From positions 1 through 49,611 of the forward strand of contig CAIUSO010000148.1 in NCBI GenBank assembly GCA_903901875.1: a DNA stretch of 49,611 nucleotides. The letters are read 5' to 3'. Source of the DNA: an uncultured Geobacteraceae bacterium. Its GTDB lineage: Bacteria; Desulfobacterota; Desulfuromonadia; Geobacterales; Pseudopelobacteraceae. The notes beneath the pieces are model-generated. The model was given only the letters and a program-made list of their open reading frames with translations, was not told the origin of the DNA and searched no databases. Below are positions 18,462 through 27,521 of the stretch, one piece after another; within the stretch, counting starts at the first letter, position 1, and every line of letters starts with the position of its first letter. A program made the position numbers and the translations under genes.

Positions 18462-20135
18462 ATGCTGACCGACCTCACCATCAAAAATGTTGCCATCATT
18501 GACTCCCTGCAGATCAGTTTCAAATCGGGACTGACCGTACTGACCGGGGAAACCGGGGCAGGTAAATCCATCATTATAGATGCGGTCAGCCTGATCATGG
18601 GGGGGCGGGCCTCCAGCGACCTGATACGGTCCGGGGAAGAAGAGGCTGTCGTCGAGGCACTCTTCGACATTTCGGCCATGGAGGAGTTAAAACTCCAGCT
18701 CAATGAAGCCGGCTTTGACGTGGAAGACGAGTTGCTGATCAAGCGGTCCCTCTCCCGTTCCGGGAAAAACCGCATTTTCGTCAATGGAGCCATGGCCACC
18801 CTCTCTCTCTTATCGGACATAACCCCTCGCCTGATCAACATCTACGGCCAGCATGACTCCCAGATTCTTCTCAAGCCGGAAAACCATCTCCGCCTGCTGG
18901 ATGCCTTCGCCGGAACCGCCCCGCTCCGCCAGATTTTTTCACAGGTTTATAACAAATTATCGGAATTGCAGGAACAGCGTGCCACCCTTGAACGGGCCGA
19001 GCGAGACGCGGCGCAACGGTTCGATCTGCTGTCGTACCAGTCCGACGAAATAGCAAAGGCGGCCCCCCGGGGAGGAGAAGAGGAGCAATTGGTGGAGCAG
19101 CGACAACTGTTGGCCAGTGCCGACAGGCTGGGACGGGGGAGCAGCGAGGCGTTCGAACGGCTCTATGGTGGCGACGGGGCACTACTGGGGCAGTTGAAGC
19201 GGATTGCCAGCTCCATGGCCGAGCTTTCTGTTCTGGACCAGTCCCTGCGCCCCACCGCCGCCTCCCTTGAAGAGGGGTATCTGCTGTTGGAGGATGCCGC
19301 CATAACCCTGCGCAACTACGCCTCGCGTATTGAAGCCGATCCGGCACGGCTGCAACAGATCGATGACCGCCTGGACCTGCTCGGCAAACTGAAAAAAAAG
19401 TACGCCCCGACGGTGGAAGAGATACTGTCGTACCAGCAGACTATCGACGCCGAACTGGCGTGGCTCGGAAGCCGGGAAGAGAGCAGACAGGCCCTGGAAG
19501 GGGAAATTGCCAAACTGGCAGGGGAATTGAAACGGGTCGGTGCGGAACTCACGGCGGCACGGCACCGGGGAGCGGTGGACCTGAAACATGCCCTTGAAAC
19601 GGAAGCCCATCAACTGGCCATGAAGGGTGCCGTCATCGAGCCGACCCTGGAACCTCTGGGTGAAGCAAAAGCCAACGGCTTTGAACGGGTTGAATTCCTC
19701 TTTTCCCCCAACCCGGGGGAGATACCCCGACCGCTGGCAAAGGTGGCTTCCGGCGGCGAGCTGTCCCGGCTGATGCTGGCCATCAAGCAGGTGTTGCCGG
19801 ACAGCGACGTGCCGACTCTTATCTTTGATGAGGTTGACACCGGCATCGGCGGTGCCACATCGGAACTGGTCGGTCAGAAATTGAAGAACGTGGCGGTTCG
19901 GCAGCAGGTACTCTGCATCACCCACCTCCCCCAGGTGGCTGCCTGTGCAGCCCAGCAGCTTCGGGTGGAAAAACTGGTCAGTGACGGTCGGACCTCAACC
20001 AGAGTGGTTGAGCTTGACATCGCAGAACGGACCAGGGAAGTGGCCCGCATGGGGGCGGGAGCAACCATCACCGATGCCGCGCTGAAGCATGCGGCCGAAC
20101 TGCTGGCAACCGGCATGGCTCCGGCAGGCAGATAG
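18462..20135 (+). CDS. recN: DNA repair protein RecN
   Basis: SMC-like ATPase that helps repair double-strand breaks. The 557 residues have the expected layout: Walker A GETGAGKS near residue 30, coiled-coil arms in the middle, and the C-terminal ATPase half with VASGGELSRLMLAIK, LIFDEVDTGIGG (Walker B) and the CITHLPQVA switch. It is translated just after nadK. Its stop codon is only 3 bp from the stop of the converging EAL-HDOD gene, with no hairpin between. Confidence 0.96.
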   Translation: MLTDLTIKNVAIIDSLQISFKSGLTVLTGETGAGKSIIIDAVSLIMGGRASSDLIRSGEEEAVVEALFDISAMEELKLQLNEAGFDVEDELLIKRSLSRSGKNRIFVNGAMATLSLLSDITPRLINIYGQHDSQILLKPENHLRLLDAFAGTAPLRQIFSQVYNKLSELQEQRATLERAERDAAQRFDLLSYQSDEIAKAAPRGGEEEQLVEQRQLLASADRLGRGSSEAFERLYGGDGALLGQLKRIASSMAELSVLDQSLRPTAASLEEGYLLLEDAAITLRNYASRIEADPARLQQIDDRLDLLGKLKKKYAPTVEEILSYQQTIDAELAWLGSREESRQALEGEIAKLAGELKRVGAELTAARHRGAVDLKHALETEAHQLAMKGAVIEPTLEPLGEAKANGFERVEFLFSPNPGEIPRPLAKVASGGELSRLMLAIKQVLPDSDVPTLIFDEVDTGIGGATSELVGQKLKNVAVRQQVLCITHLPQVAACAAQQLRVEKLVSDGRTSTRVVELDIAERTREVARMGAGATITDAALKHAAELLATGMAPAGR

Positions 20136-20138
20136 GCG

Positions 20139-21368
20139 TTACTGCATGGTACCCCGCCAGTTATAGGCTTTTACCTGGGCATTCAGAACGTCTTCCTGGG
20201 TGAGCCCCATCTCCTCAAACTGCCGTGACGCCTCACTGAAATCCATCTGTTCGAAAAGTTCCGCCAAATGCAGCAGGCGGCCGAATATGCCGCTTCTCTC
20301 GGTCAGGGCCAGGGTAATTTCTTCGGTAAGATTCAGCGTTTCGGTCACTTCATCCATGGAAATCGAATAAATCGTTTCCAGAAGTGAAAGCGTTCCGGTC
20401 ATGAATGCCAGTTCAATGGCATCCTGTTTGCCCCTGAACTGGGGCAGATGACTGGCCAGCTGTTCCATAAAAGCGGCGCGAACCGCCGCCATTTCTATCA
20501 ATGGACTTTCCGGTGTACTTGAGTCATCGGCCGCAAACAGTGCCAGTTGAACCCATCGTTTGATCTGCTTCCGCCCCAGGGTGGCCACCGCATGTCGCAC
20601 GTTGAGAACTTTCGAGCGCATTCCCAACGATACTGAATTTACCAGCAGAAGCAGTTTATAGGTCAGACCGGGGCTTTCCCGAAAGGCTTGTTCGATGACA
20701 GCTGTTTCCGCATCCTCATTCAGATATCTCATCAATTTAAGAAGATGGACACCCGAATCATCAAAGCGTTTTTTCTCCATCACCGATGGTTTGGCAAAAT
20801 AATATCCCTGAAACAGTTCAAACCCCATATCCCGACAGCGAAGATACTCTTCCAGGGTTTCCACTTTTTCCGCAAGAAGAGTGATGGGGTACGGGCTGAA
20901 CCGCTCGATCATTTCAGCCAACCGTTCCACGGGGGACTGGATCAGATCAACCTTGACAATATCAACTATTGCGTACAACTCTTCATAGATCGGGTCAAAC
21001 TCGTGGTCATCCAGTGCCAGGGTAAATCCCTCCTCCTTCAGGGAACGACAGCGTTCAACCAGCTCGGGGGTGACCTGGAGGGTCTCAAGGAGTTCAAGCA
21101 CGACCCGATCCTTCGGCAGAATCGTGATCGAATCGCTCATCAACAAATCAAGTTCAAGATTTATAAAGCCCCGATGGGGGCCAAGGATTGTTTCCAGGCC
21201 AAATGCGGAGAGGGTGTTGATAATTACATTGGCAGACGCATGGGACGCATCCTGAACAGATGCCTCGTTTTTCGATCCGGCGGAGCGGAACAGCAGTTCA
21301 TAGGCAACAACCTCCCCACTCCGGTTGAGAATGGGCTGGCGACCGATGAGATAATTCGAGTTTGGCAT
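20139..21368 (-). CDS. EAL-HDOD signalling protein with degenerate EAL domain (YuxH type)
   Basis: The N-terminal half (about 1-200) is an EAL-type barrel: IGRQPI, then YELLFR where EAL would stand, INLELD, LELLE, VKVDL, AEKVET and FQGYYF. The segment normally reading DDFGTG is LDDHEFD, so cyclic di-GMP hydrolysis is doubtful and binding or signalling is more likely. The C-terminal half (about 200-400) is an HDOD domain with an unpaired-HD look (LLLLVNS, LGRKQIKRW). AGAGGA precedes the ATG. Such fusions are frequent in Geobacter-type genomes. The partner is unknown. Confidence 0.88.
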   Translation of the reverse strand: MPNSNYLIGRQPILNRSGEVVAYELLFRSAGSKNEASVQDASHASANVIINTLSAFGLETILGPHRGFINLELDLLMSDSITILPKDRVVLELLETLQVTPELVERCRSLKEEGFTLALDDHEFDPIYEELYAIVDIVKVDLIQSPVERLAEMIERFSPYPITLLAEKVETLEEYLRCRDMGFELFQGYYFAKPSVMEKKRFDDSGVHLLKLMRYLNEDAETAVIEQAFRESPGLTYKLLLLVNSVSLGMRSKVLNVRHAVATLGRKQIKRWVQLALFAADDSSTPESPLIEMAAVRAAFMEQLASHLPQFRGKQDAIELAFMTGTLSLLETIYSISMDEVTETLNLTEEITLALTERSGIFGRLLHLAELFEQMDFSEASRQFEEMGLTQEDVLNAQVKAYNWRGTMQ

Positions 21369-21402
21369 GGTATTCCTCTATACGGTCAGCGGCACGATGA
21401 TG

Positions 21403-21624
21403 TCAAAACTGGATTTGCACTTTTTTGGCCGTCCCCTCTTCCCTGACCCAGAGCAGTGTTTTCCTCGCACGGGAACACCAGTCGCGCACGTCTTTTTCAA
21501 AGGTCGGACAATCCGCCGTTACTTCAAGCACATCTCCCGGTTTCATTTTTACAGACAAAACCGTTATTTTGAGTGTGGGTTGCGGACACTTCAACCCCCG
21601 CGCGTCAAGCTGCGTCAATCCCAT
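21403..21624 (-). CDS. TusA/SirA-family sulfur carrier
   Basis: A 73-residue protein with the TusA fold. The motif LDARGLKCPQP carries the persulfide cysteine. Family members move sulfur for tRNA thiolation, cofactor synthesis or sulfur metabolism; which applies here is not evident. Two further cysteines (TADCP and DWCSR) are present; the first is common in the family. GAGGAG lies 7 bases before the ATG. It lies 34 bp upstream of the EAL-HDOD gene and is likely co-transcribed with it. Confidence 0.88.
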   Translation of the reverse strand: MGLTQLDARGLKCPQPTLKITVLSVKMKPGDVLEVTADCPTFEKDVRDWCSRARKTLLWVREEGTAKKVQIQF

Positions 21625-21838
21625 ACCAGAACTCCTCGTGGGGCATTTATAAAGTCACTTACTGTTGATAGAAAAAACAGGTATGATACCGTACCGGTTC
21701 AACATCTAGGTGCAACTGGCGTGATTATACCAATATCACTTACTTTTGCAAGCAGGTAAAAGTGGCACGCCAGGCATCTCTTTTCAGCAAAGCAATAGCT
21801 AACGGAACGGAATAACACAAAAAGGTGACGTACCATCT

Positions 21839-22213
21839 ATGATTCAATTTAATGTACCCATTAAAAATATCTTCACAAACATTCCCCTGTCACTCCCGGA
21901 AGAGTTTTTCGAAGTTCTGGGTGAATCTGACACACTCCGCATCGAGCGAATTGTATCAGAGGGGCACACCACTGCACCGGGGGAGTGGTATGATCAGCAA
22001 TGGGATGAGTGGGTTCTCCTACTCTCGGGCGGAGCATTACTCCGCCTTGAAGAGCCGGATACGGCCGTCACACTCAATCCGGGGGACCATCTGTTAATTC
22101 CCGCACACCGAAGACATCGGGTAGAAATGACCACACCGGGAGAAAAGACCATCTGGCTTGCGGTCCATTTCAGGGGGAGCACAAAGTTCCCTCCCCAGGA
22201 GGGGGAGCGTTAG
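21839..22213 (+). CDS. Small cupin-domain protein
   Basis: A 124-residue single-domain cupin. The segment from WVLLLSGGALLRLEE through NPGDHLLIPAHRRHRVE covers both cupin motifs, with histidines that could bind a metal. No catalytic role can be assigned; homologues are usually annotated only as cupins. It has its own upstream region in the 214-bp divergent spacer shared with the TusA gene and converges on the GAPDH gene across a hairpin. Confidence 0.82.
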   Translation: MIQFNVPIKNIFTNIPLSLPEEFFEVLGESDTLRIERIVSEGHTTAPGEWYDQQWDEWVLLLSGGALLRLEEPDTAVTLNPGDHLLIPAHRRHRVEMTTPGEKTIWLAVHFRGSTKFPPQEGER

Positions 22214-22262
22214 AGAGGGTAACTATGCAGCTTTAATTCCACTATCGCGTCCCCCCTCCCAA

Positions 22263-22283
22263 CCTCCCCCCGCTGGGGGGAGG
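22263..22283. terminator. GC-rich hairpin between convergent cupin and GAPDH genes
   Basis: A 9-bp perfect stem (CCTCCCCCC at 22263-22271, GGGGGGAGG at 22275-22283) with a 3-base loop, in the 96-bp spacer between two converging genes. On the plus strand a T-rich tract follows after about 15 bases. It could stop transcription from either side; the C/G-run style also resembles dispersed palindromic repeats. Confidence 0.5.
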
Positions 22284-22309
22284 AGTTAAAACAACGATTT
22301 TTATTTACA

Positions 22310-23755
22310 TCAACTCGGCAGCGTCGGCAGGTCCAGTCCAGCCATCTGCTGCACCATGCGGATTACCTGACAGCTGTAACCAAATTCATTGTCGTACCAG
22401 ACGTAGAGTACGCAGCGATTTCCTTCGGCAATGGTCGCCAGTGAGTCAACCACACCGGCGTGCCGGGAGCCGACAAAATCGCTCGACACCACTTCGGGGG
22501 AGTTGGTAAAATCTATCTGGTTCTGCAACGGAGAATCCAGGGACATGTTGCGCAGATAGCTGTTGATCACCTCAACATCAACCGGGTGGGCCAGTTCAAG
22601 GTTCATGATCGCCAGCGAAACATTCGGCGTCGGCACCCGTATCGCATTACCGGTCAACTTGCCGGACAGCTCGGGAATAACCTTGGCAACGGCCTTGGCG
22701 GCACCGGTTTCCGTAATAACCATGTTGAGGGGGGCACTCCGGCCACGCCGTGATGACTTATGGTAGTTATCGATCAGATTCTGGTCATTGGTGTAGGAGT
22801 GGCAGGTCTCCAGATGGCCATGAACGATACCGAACCGGTCGTTGATCGCTTTCATGACCGGCACCACCGCGTTGGTGGTACAGCTGGCTGCGGAGAAGAT
22901 CTTCTCCTGGTCCGTAATCAGATGGTTGTTGATGCCGGCCACCACATTGGGGATATCCCCCTTGCCGGGAGCGGTCAGAATAACCTTGGCGACGCCGGGA
23001 GCCTTCAGGTGGCGACTGAGGCCGTCACGGTCCCGCCATTTACCGGTGTTGTCGATAAGGATGGCGTCACGGATGCCGTACTGGGTATAGTCAACCAGTT
23101 CCGGGGCATCGGCGTAGATGATTCGGATCATGTTACCATTGGCAATAATGGCATTCTCTTCTTCGTCAATGGTGATAATTCCGTTGAAATGACCATGAAC
23201 CGAGTCGCGACGGAGCAGACTGGCACGTTTCAAAAGGTCATCTGCCCCCCCCTTGCGAACCACGGCGGCCCGGATTCTCAACTTTTCACCACTGCCTGAT
23301 TTTTCGATCAGGATACGGGCCAACAGTCGGCCGATACGACCAAACCCGTACAGCACGATATCCTGGGGTTCGGAGCGAACCAAGCCACGACCGGTATTGA
23401 TACGGGCCAGTTCCTTCTGAACGAATTCATCGGCGGTAAGGGAGCCGGCCACCTTTTGATACTGGATGGTCAGCTTGCCCAGATCGACCCTCCCCGGCGC
23501 GAGGTCCAGCTTATCCATGGCGGCCAGCAGTGGAAAAGTCTCCATGACCGACAGATCGGAATCAAGTATCATTCGGGCAAAGCGATGGGCCTTGAGGATA
23601 TCAATGACCGTACTGTGTACCAGAGTGCGGCCATACAAGGTTAAAATAATGTTGTTATCCCGGTAGAGGCGACCGATTATCGGAAGCATCTGCTCGGCAC
23701 ACGCTTCGTGGTCTTTCCATTCCTGCAGATAGTTCTCCTGTTTTTGCTGTGTCAT
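22310..23755 (-). CDS. Glyceraldehyde-3-phosphate dehydrogenase, long N-terminally extended form
   Basis: Oxidises glyceraldehyde-3-phosphate with NAD(P)+ and phosphate. The 481 residues exceed the usual 330-340: about 125 extra residues come before the Rossmann motif VLYGFGRIGRLLARIL. The catalytic cysteine is in SAASCTTNAVVPV and the conserved C-terminal core reads VWYDNEFGYSCQVIRM. The classical STG-P loop region and the substrate loop RRGRSAPLNMV are present. AAGGAG precedes the ATG. The extension (many charged helices, HRFARMIL) belongs to a known subgroup of long GAPDHs. The cofactor preference cannot be read. Confidence 0.9.
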   Translation of the reverse strand: MTQQKQENYLQEWKDHEACAEQMLPIIGRLYRDNNIILTLYGRTLVHSTVIDILKAHRFARMILDSDLSVMETFPLLAAMDKLDLAPGRVDLGKLTIQYQKVAGSLTADEFVQKELARINTGRGLVRSEPQDIVLYGFGRIGRLLARILIEKSGSGEKLRIRAAVVRKGGADDLLKRASLLRRDSVHGHFNGIITIDEEENAIIANGNMIRIIYADAPELVDYTQYGIRDAILIDNTGKWRDRDGLSRHLKAPGVAKVILTAPGKGDIPNVVAGINNHLITDQEKIFSAASCTTNAVVPVMKAINDRFGIVHGHLETCHSYTNDQNLIDNYHKSSRRGRSAPLNMVITETGAAKAVAKVIPELSGKLTGNAIRVPTPNVSLAIMNLELAHPVDVEVINSYLRNMSLDSPLQNQIDFTNSPEVVSSDFVGSRHAGVVDSLATIAEGNRCVLYVWYDNEFGYSCQVIRMVQQMAGLDLPTLPS

Positions 23756-23798
23756 TCAGATCTCCTTCGTAAAGTTATTTCTTCCGTACGGCACTGAT

Positions 23799-24554
23799 TC
23801 AAATGCGTCCGATCAAACGGAGCAGTCCATCCAAAATGGTCAGGGGGCTGGGGGGACAGCCCGGAATGTAGAGATCAACCGGCACAAACCGGTCGGCTCC
23901 GTTATGTGTTTCGGCAAGGTCCATGAACGGGCCGCCATTGATAGCGCAGGCCCCGGCAACAATCACCAGCTTGGGCTCCGGTATGGCCTGATAGGTTGCC
24001 AGCAAAGCTTCCCGCATATTTTCACTGACCGGACCGGTTACAAATATGCCGTCGGCGTGGCGAGGACTGGCAACAAACTGCACCCCGAACCGCCCCAGAT
24101 CCCAGCCAATGGTTGAGAGAACATTGGTATCAGCTTCACAGGCGTTGCACCCTCCGGCACTCACCTCCCGCAGTTTCAGGGAGCGACCGAACAGGCTCAG
24201 CAGCTTCCCTTCCAGTGCAACTGCCGGATGATACTGTTCTCCGGGTGTCACTGTCAAGCCGGCACGGCTCCTGCTTGACAGACAGGCATCCGCCGTGAAG
24301 TCTATCCCCCCCTGGGGGCACGCTGCGGCACACTCACCACAGAATAGACACGTGCCCATGTCAAGGGACAGGGGTCCGGTGGTCGAAATCGCTCCGTAGG
24401 GGCAGGCTTCGGCACAAGCATGGCACCCTTCAGTACACCCCGACATATCCAACCGGGGCAACCCGCGAAAAAGTGGGGGGAGTGGCTGGGGGGCGTCCGG
24501 ATATTTCATGGTGCGATGACCTTGGCGAAAACGGGTCAGTAACGCTTTGAGCAT
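23799..24554 (-). CDS. Ehr/hydrogenase-4-like small subunit: 8Fe ferredoxin fused to NuoB-like domain
   Basis: Electron-relay subunit of a membrane-bound complex. The N-terminal ferredoxin domain has two [4Fe-4S] motifs (Cys40, 44, 47, 51 and Cys69, 72, 75, 79). The C-terminal NuoB/HyfI-like domain keeps all four ligands of the proximal N2-type cluster (Cys136, 139, 203, 233, in GGCNAC, GACAING and PGCPPSP). This amounts to a fusion of the HyfH and HyfI proteins of hydrogenase-4. It is the last gene of the cluster, 12 bp after the large subunit. It would carry electrons between the missing NiFe site region and a soluble partner. Confidence 0.9.
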   Translation of the reverse strand: MLKALLTRFRQGHRTMKYPDAPQPLPPLFRGLPRLDMSGCTEGCHACAEACPYGAISTTGPLSLDMGTCLFCGECAAACPQGGIDFTADACLSSRSRAGLTVTPGEQYHPAVALEGKLLSLFGRSLKLREVSAGGCNACEADTNVLSTIGWDLGRFGVQFVASPRHADGIFVTGPVSENMREALLATYQAIPEPKLVIVAGACAINGGPFMDLAETHNGADRFVPVDLYIPGCPPSPLTILDGLLRLIGRI

Positions 24555-24566
24555 AGGGCCTCCCTT

Positions 24567-26087
24567 TTACAGATCAAACCCGCAGTATGAGAGATTAAAA
24601 CTCTTGTTGCAGAGTGGAAAGTCGGAAATCTGCTCTCCCCGCAGGGCAAGCCCCAGGCCGTTCCAGTTATGGAACGAGGGATCAACAATTTTATACCTTT
24701 CAAAACAGCCAGTTCCATCGGTCAGGGCAACATGGCAGATTTCACCCCGCCACCCTTCGGTCAAGGCCACGGCACACCGGTTTGTCCCCAGGGTTTTCAT
24801 CTGGTTCCGGTGGCTTCCCCGGGGAAGGTGTTGCACCTGCTCATCGATAAATGCCATTGAACGTTCGGCCTCAAGCCAGCGGAGTCGGGTGCGGGCGGCA
24901 ACATCACAACTGGAGGCGGTAATCACCGGAATCTGGCTCATCCTGAAGATACCGTAGGGATGATCACGCCGGATATCCCGGTTCAAGCCACAGGCCCGGG
25001 CAGCTGGTCCAACCAGACCTGTCTCCCGGGCATCAGCCTCACTCACCACACCGATATCCTCAAGGCGGGCCATGACCGACGGTGAGTCCCAGAGCAACCC
25101 GACCGCACCGGCAAGGTCCTCCCGTGCCGTCTGGAGGCGACCGGAGAGTTCATCAGCCAGTTCGCTTCCGCAATCAAATCCGGTCCCCCCCGGCCTGAGC
25201 AGACCGCGACCGAAACGGCTGCCACAGAGGGCCGCCGTCATGTTGAGAAAATCACCCCGGATCCGGCCACAGAATGAGGCGGTCGGCAGATACCCCACAT
25301 CTCCGGCGATGGCCCCCAGGTCACCGGTATGGTTGGCCAGACGCTCCAATTCAAGGGCAATCCCCCGAATGGTTTCGGCCCGGGGCGACGCAAAGATGCC
25401 CGCCAGCGACTCCATGTTCATGCAGTAGGCTTGACCATGCCCTACGGTCGTGTCACCGGCAATGGTTTCCATCTGATGCATGGTGCGGGGAGACGGAGCA
25501 CCGATCAATGCCCGTTCGATGCCGCGATGCTGAAATCCAAGGGCGATTTCCAGATGCAAGACCTCTTCACCATGGCACTGAAAGCGAAAATGCCCCGGCT
25601 CAATAATGCCGGCATGGACGGGACCTACGGCCACCTCATGTATTTCCGCACCCTCAACCCGATAGAAATCCATCACCGCCGGAATAAGCCCGGCACCATC
25701 ACTCTCTTTCCAGAAACTGTCACCAGGAATCAGCGGTTTCTGAAAGCGAACCGGCTTGAACCAGGGATGCCCTTCGGGACGGACCAGACACTGTTCGGCT
25801 ATTTCCCGTTCAAAAAGATGGAGTTGGGGACAGGCCAGTGCCAGGGAGGGAAAGGAGCGCCCCACCCTGGTGGCGGCAATACCCAGCAGACCACTCCCCC
25901 CCCGGGCGGAGAAGATGCTGTAGAGGGTCGCCCCGTCTGAGGTGGGGACACCAAAATAGGAACAGGCTCGCCACCCGGCGGCAATGGCATCCACCATCCC
26001 CTGAAAGTAGCTGTCGTTATCCAGCAGCGGTATGTCGGAACGAGCAAAGGAGGTACCATTATAGAAGGTTTTCATGCCAAAGTTCAT
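24567..26087 (-). CDS. Ehr complex large subunit (HyfG/NuoCD-like) lacking NiFe ligands
   Basis: Homologue of the hydrogenase-4/complex I large subunit, 506 residues: a NuoC-like part (about 1-150) fused to a NuoD-like part containing VGPVHAGIIEPGHF and GFQHRGIE. Active group-4 hydrogenases bind Ni-Fe with CxxC pairs near both ends. Here the first site reads TIAGDT (Ala210 and Thr213 in the cysteine places), and the last residues read SFNLSYCGFDL, with Ser500 and Gly503 there; the lone Cys502 is out of register. It cannot hold a NiFe centre, matching the Ehr complexes described from Geobacter. It overlaps the upstream antiporter gene by 4 bp, with GGAGGTG before its ATG. Confidence 0.9.
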   Translation of the reverse strand: MNFGMKTFYNGTSFARSDIPLLDNDSYFQGMVDAIAAGWRACSYFGVPTSDGATLYSIFSARGGSGLLGIAATRVGRSFPSLALACPQLHLFEREIAEQCLVRPEGHPWFKPVRFQKPLIPGDSFWKESDGAGLIPAVMDFYRVEGAEIHEVAVGPVHAGIIEPGHFRFQCHGEEVLHLEIALGFQHRGIERALIGAPSPRTMHQMETIAGDTTVGHGQAYCMNMESLAGIFASPRAETIRGIALELERLANHTGDLGAIAGDVGYLPTASFCGRIRGDFLNMTAALCGSRFGRGLLRPGGTGFDCGSELADELSGRLQTAREDLAGAVGLLWDSPSVMARLEDIGVVSEADARETGLVGPAARACGLNRDIRRDHPYGIFRMSQIPVITASSCDVAARTRLRWLEAERSMAFIDEQVQHLPRGSHRNQMKTLGTNRCAVALTEGWRGEICHVALTDGTGCFERYKIVDPSFHNWNGLGLALRGEQISDFPLCNKSFNLSYCGFDL

Positions 26088-27517
26088 GGTTTCACCTCCA
26101 GCAACTGGGCCCCGTCACGCAACAGTCCCAGGAGCGGTTCAGGAATCCATACCCCCAGCACCAGCACCAGCAGTAGCAGCACCAATGGCGGCCCCACGGT
26201 GCCGATGCTGTCCCGGTACGAGGTACTTTCGCTCTCAGCCGGCACCTCCCCCATCACCATTGGCAATACGGTCATGGCCATGCCGATAAAGATAATCGCC
26301 AGAGAGGTGAGAAAAATGGCCCCGACCAGCATCCGTCCCTGAATAAAAGCAGTGCTGATGATGGTAAATTCACTGATGAACGGTGCAAAGGGGGGAGAAC
26401 CGGTAATGGCGATAAAACCGGCCAGAAAAAGTCCTCCCGACCACGGGAGCCGCCGCAGGGCACCACGGACCTGTTCCGTACTCTTACTGTTGTAGGAACG
26501 GTGAATGTTGCCGGAAGAGAGGAACAACACCCCTTTGGTCAGACCGTTGGCAAGAATATGGAACAGGGCACCGAATACCGCCTTCCCCCCCAGTCCCAGG
26601 GCAACCGCCATGATCCCCACATGCTCCACACTTGAATAGGCCAGCATCCGTTTAAAATCGGCCTGCCGTGCCATAAAAACAGCGGCAACGACCATGGATA
26701 TCAATCCCATCACCACCAGAGCGTCCTGAAAAAAAGCGATCTCCCTGGTGGCGACACAGAGCTGGTACACCCGCAGCAGGGCCAGAAATGCCAGGTTAAC
26801 CAATCCACCCGACAGCAGGGCCCCCACCAGTCCGGGTGCCTCGCCATAGGCATCGGGCTTCCAGGTATGGAGCGGCGCAAGACCCATTTTGGTACCGAAG
26901 CCAACCAGGAGAAAGACAAATGCCCCATGGACCCACCCGGAGGAGAGTTTGCCGGCCCCGGTAATAAGATCATCCAGAAGCAGTGTGGGTTCAACCTTGG
27001 CCACAATGGTGGCATAGGCCAGAAAATAAAGGCCGATGAGGGCAAGTGCCACCCCCACCGAGCAGATCAGCAGATATTTCCAGGTGGCCTCTATGGAGCG
27101 GGCATTACGGTTGAAATAGATCAGCGGTGCCATGCAGATGGTGGTCGTTTCCAGTGCCACCCACATGAGCCCCAGATGGTGGGTGATGGTCACCAGGGAG
27201 GCCGCCGACAGACAAACCAGCAGCCACATGCAGAGGAGCCGGTTGGAACGTTCCTGTCGATAGTAGAAATAACCGATGGAGTACACGGCACAGGCAAGAA
27301 AGAGCACACTGGTGCTGAGCAGGACAATTTTGCCCAATGCATCAAAATGGAACCAGCGCCCCGCCGATTCGGGGGGGGTAACCAGCAGCATCCGGATGGT
27401 TACCGCTAGATGGAAGGAGCTGAAGAGTGCCAGTATTTTGGGGCGAAGCCCCTCGGACGGGATCAGCCAGGTGGCGGCGGCACCGATAAGCGGAATAAGA
27501 ATAAGCACGGCGAACAT
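26084..27517 (-). CDS. Ehr complex antiporter-like membrane subunit (HyfF/NuoN type)
   Basis: Polytopic inner-membrane protein of 477 residues with about 14 helices, one of three Mrp-antiporter-like subunits. Ion-path features seen: MWVALETTTICMAPL with the helix-5 glutamate, FGTKMGLAPLHTWKPDAYGEAPGLVGALLSG with the broken-helix lysine, MLAYSSVEHVGIM, and HILANGLTKGVLFLSSGNIHR with the later lysine. It follows the NuoK-like gene by 4 bp and overlaps the large subunit gene by 4 bp. It probably moves protons or sodium ions coupled to electron transfer. Confidence 0.9.
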   Translation of the reverse strand: MFAVLILIPLIGAAATWLIPSEGLRPKILALFSSFHLAVTIRMLLVTPPESAGRWFHFDALGKIVLLSTSVLFLACAVYSIGYFYYRQERSNRLLCMWLLVCLSAASLVTITHHLGLMWVALETTTICMAPLIYFNRNARSIEATWKYLLICSVGVALALIGLYFLAYATIVAKVEPTLLLDDLITGAGKLSSGWVHGAFVFLLVGFGTKMGLAPLHTWKPDAYGEAPGLVGALLSGGLVNLAFLALLRVYQLCVATREIAFFQDALVVMGLISMVVAAVFMARQADFKRMLAYSSVEHVGIMAVALGLGGKAVFGALFHILANGLTKGVLFLSSGNIHRSYNSKSTEQVRGALRRLPWSGGLFLAGFIAITGSPPFAPFISEFTIISTAFIQGRMLVGAIFLTSLAIIFIGMAMTVLPMVMGEVPAESESTSYRDSIGTVGPPLVLLLLVLVLGVWIPEPLLGLLRDGAQLLEVKP

Positions 27518-27521
27518 GAAT

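Noticed and set aside
24567-26087. Annotation as an active [NiFe] hydrogenase or as NADH dehydrogenase subunit D
   Set aside because: The NiFe cysteines are absent, and no NADH-oxidising module (NuoEFG) is in the cluster; Ehr-type is the better name.
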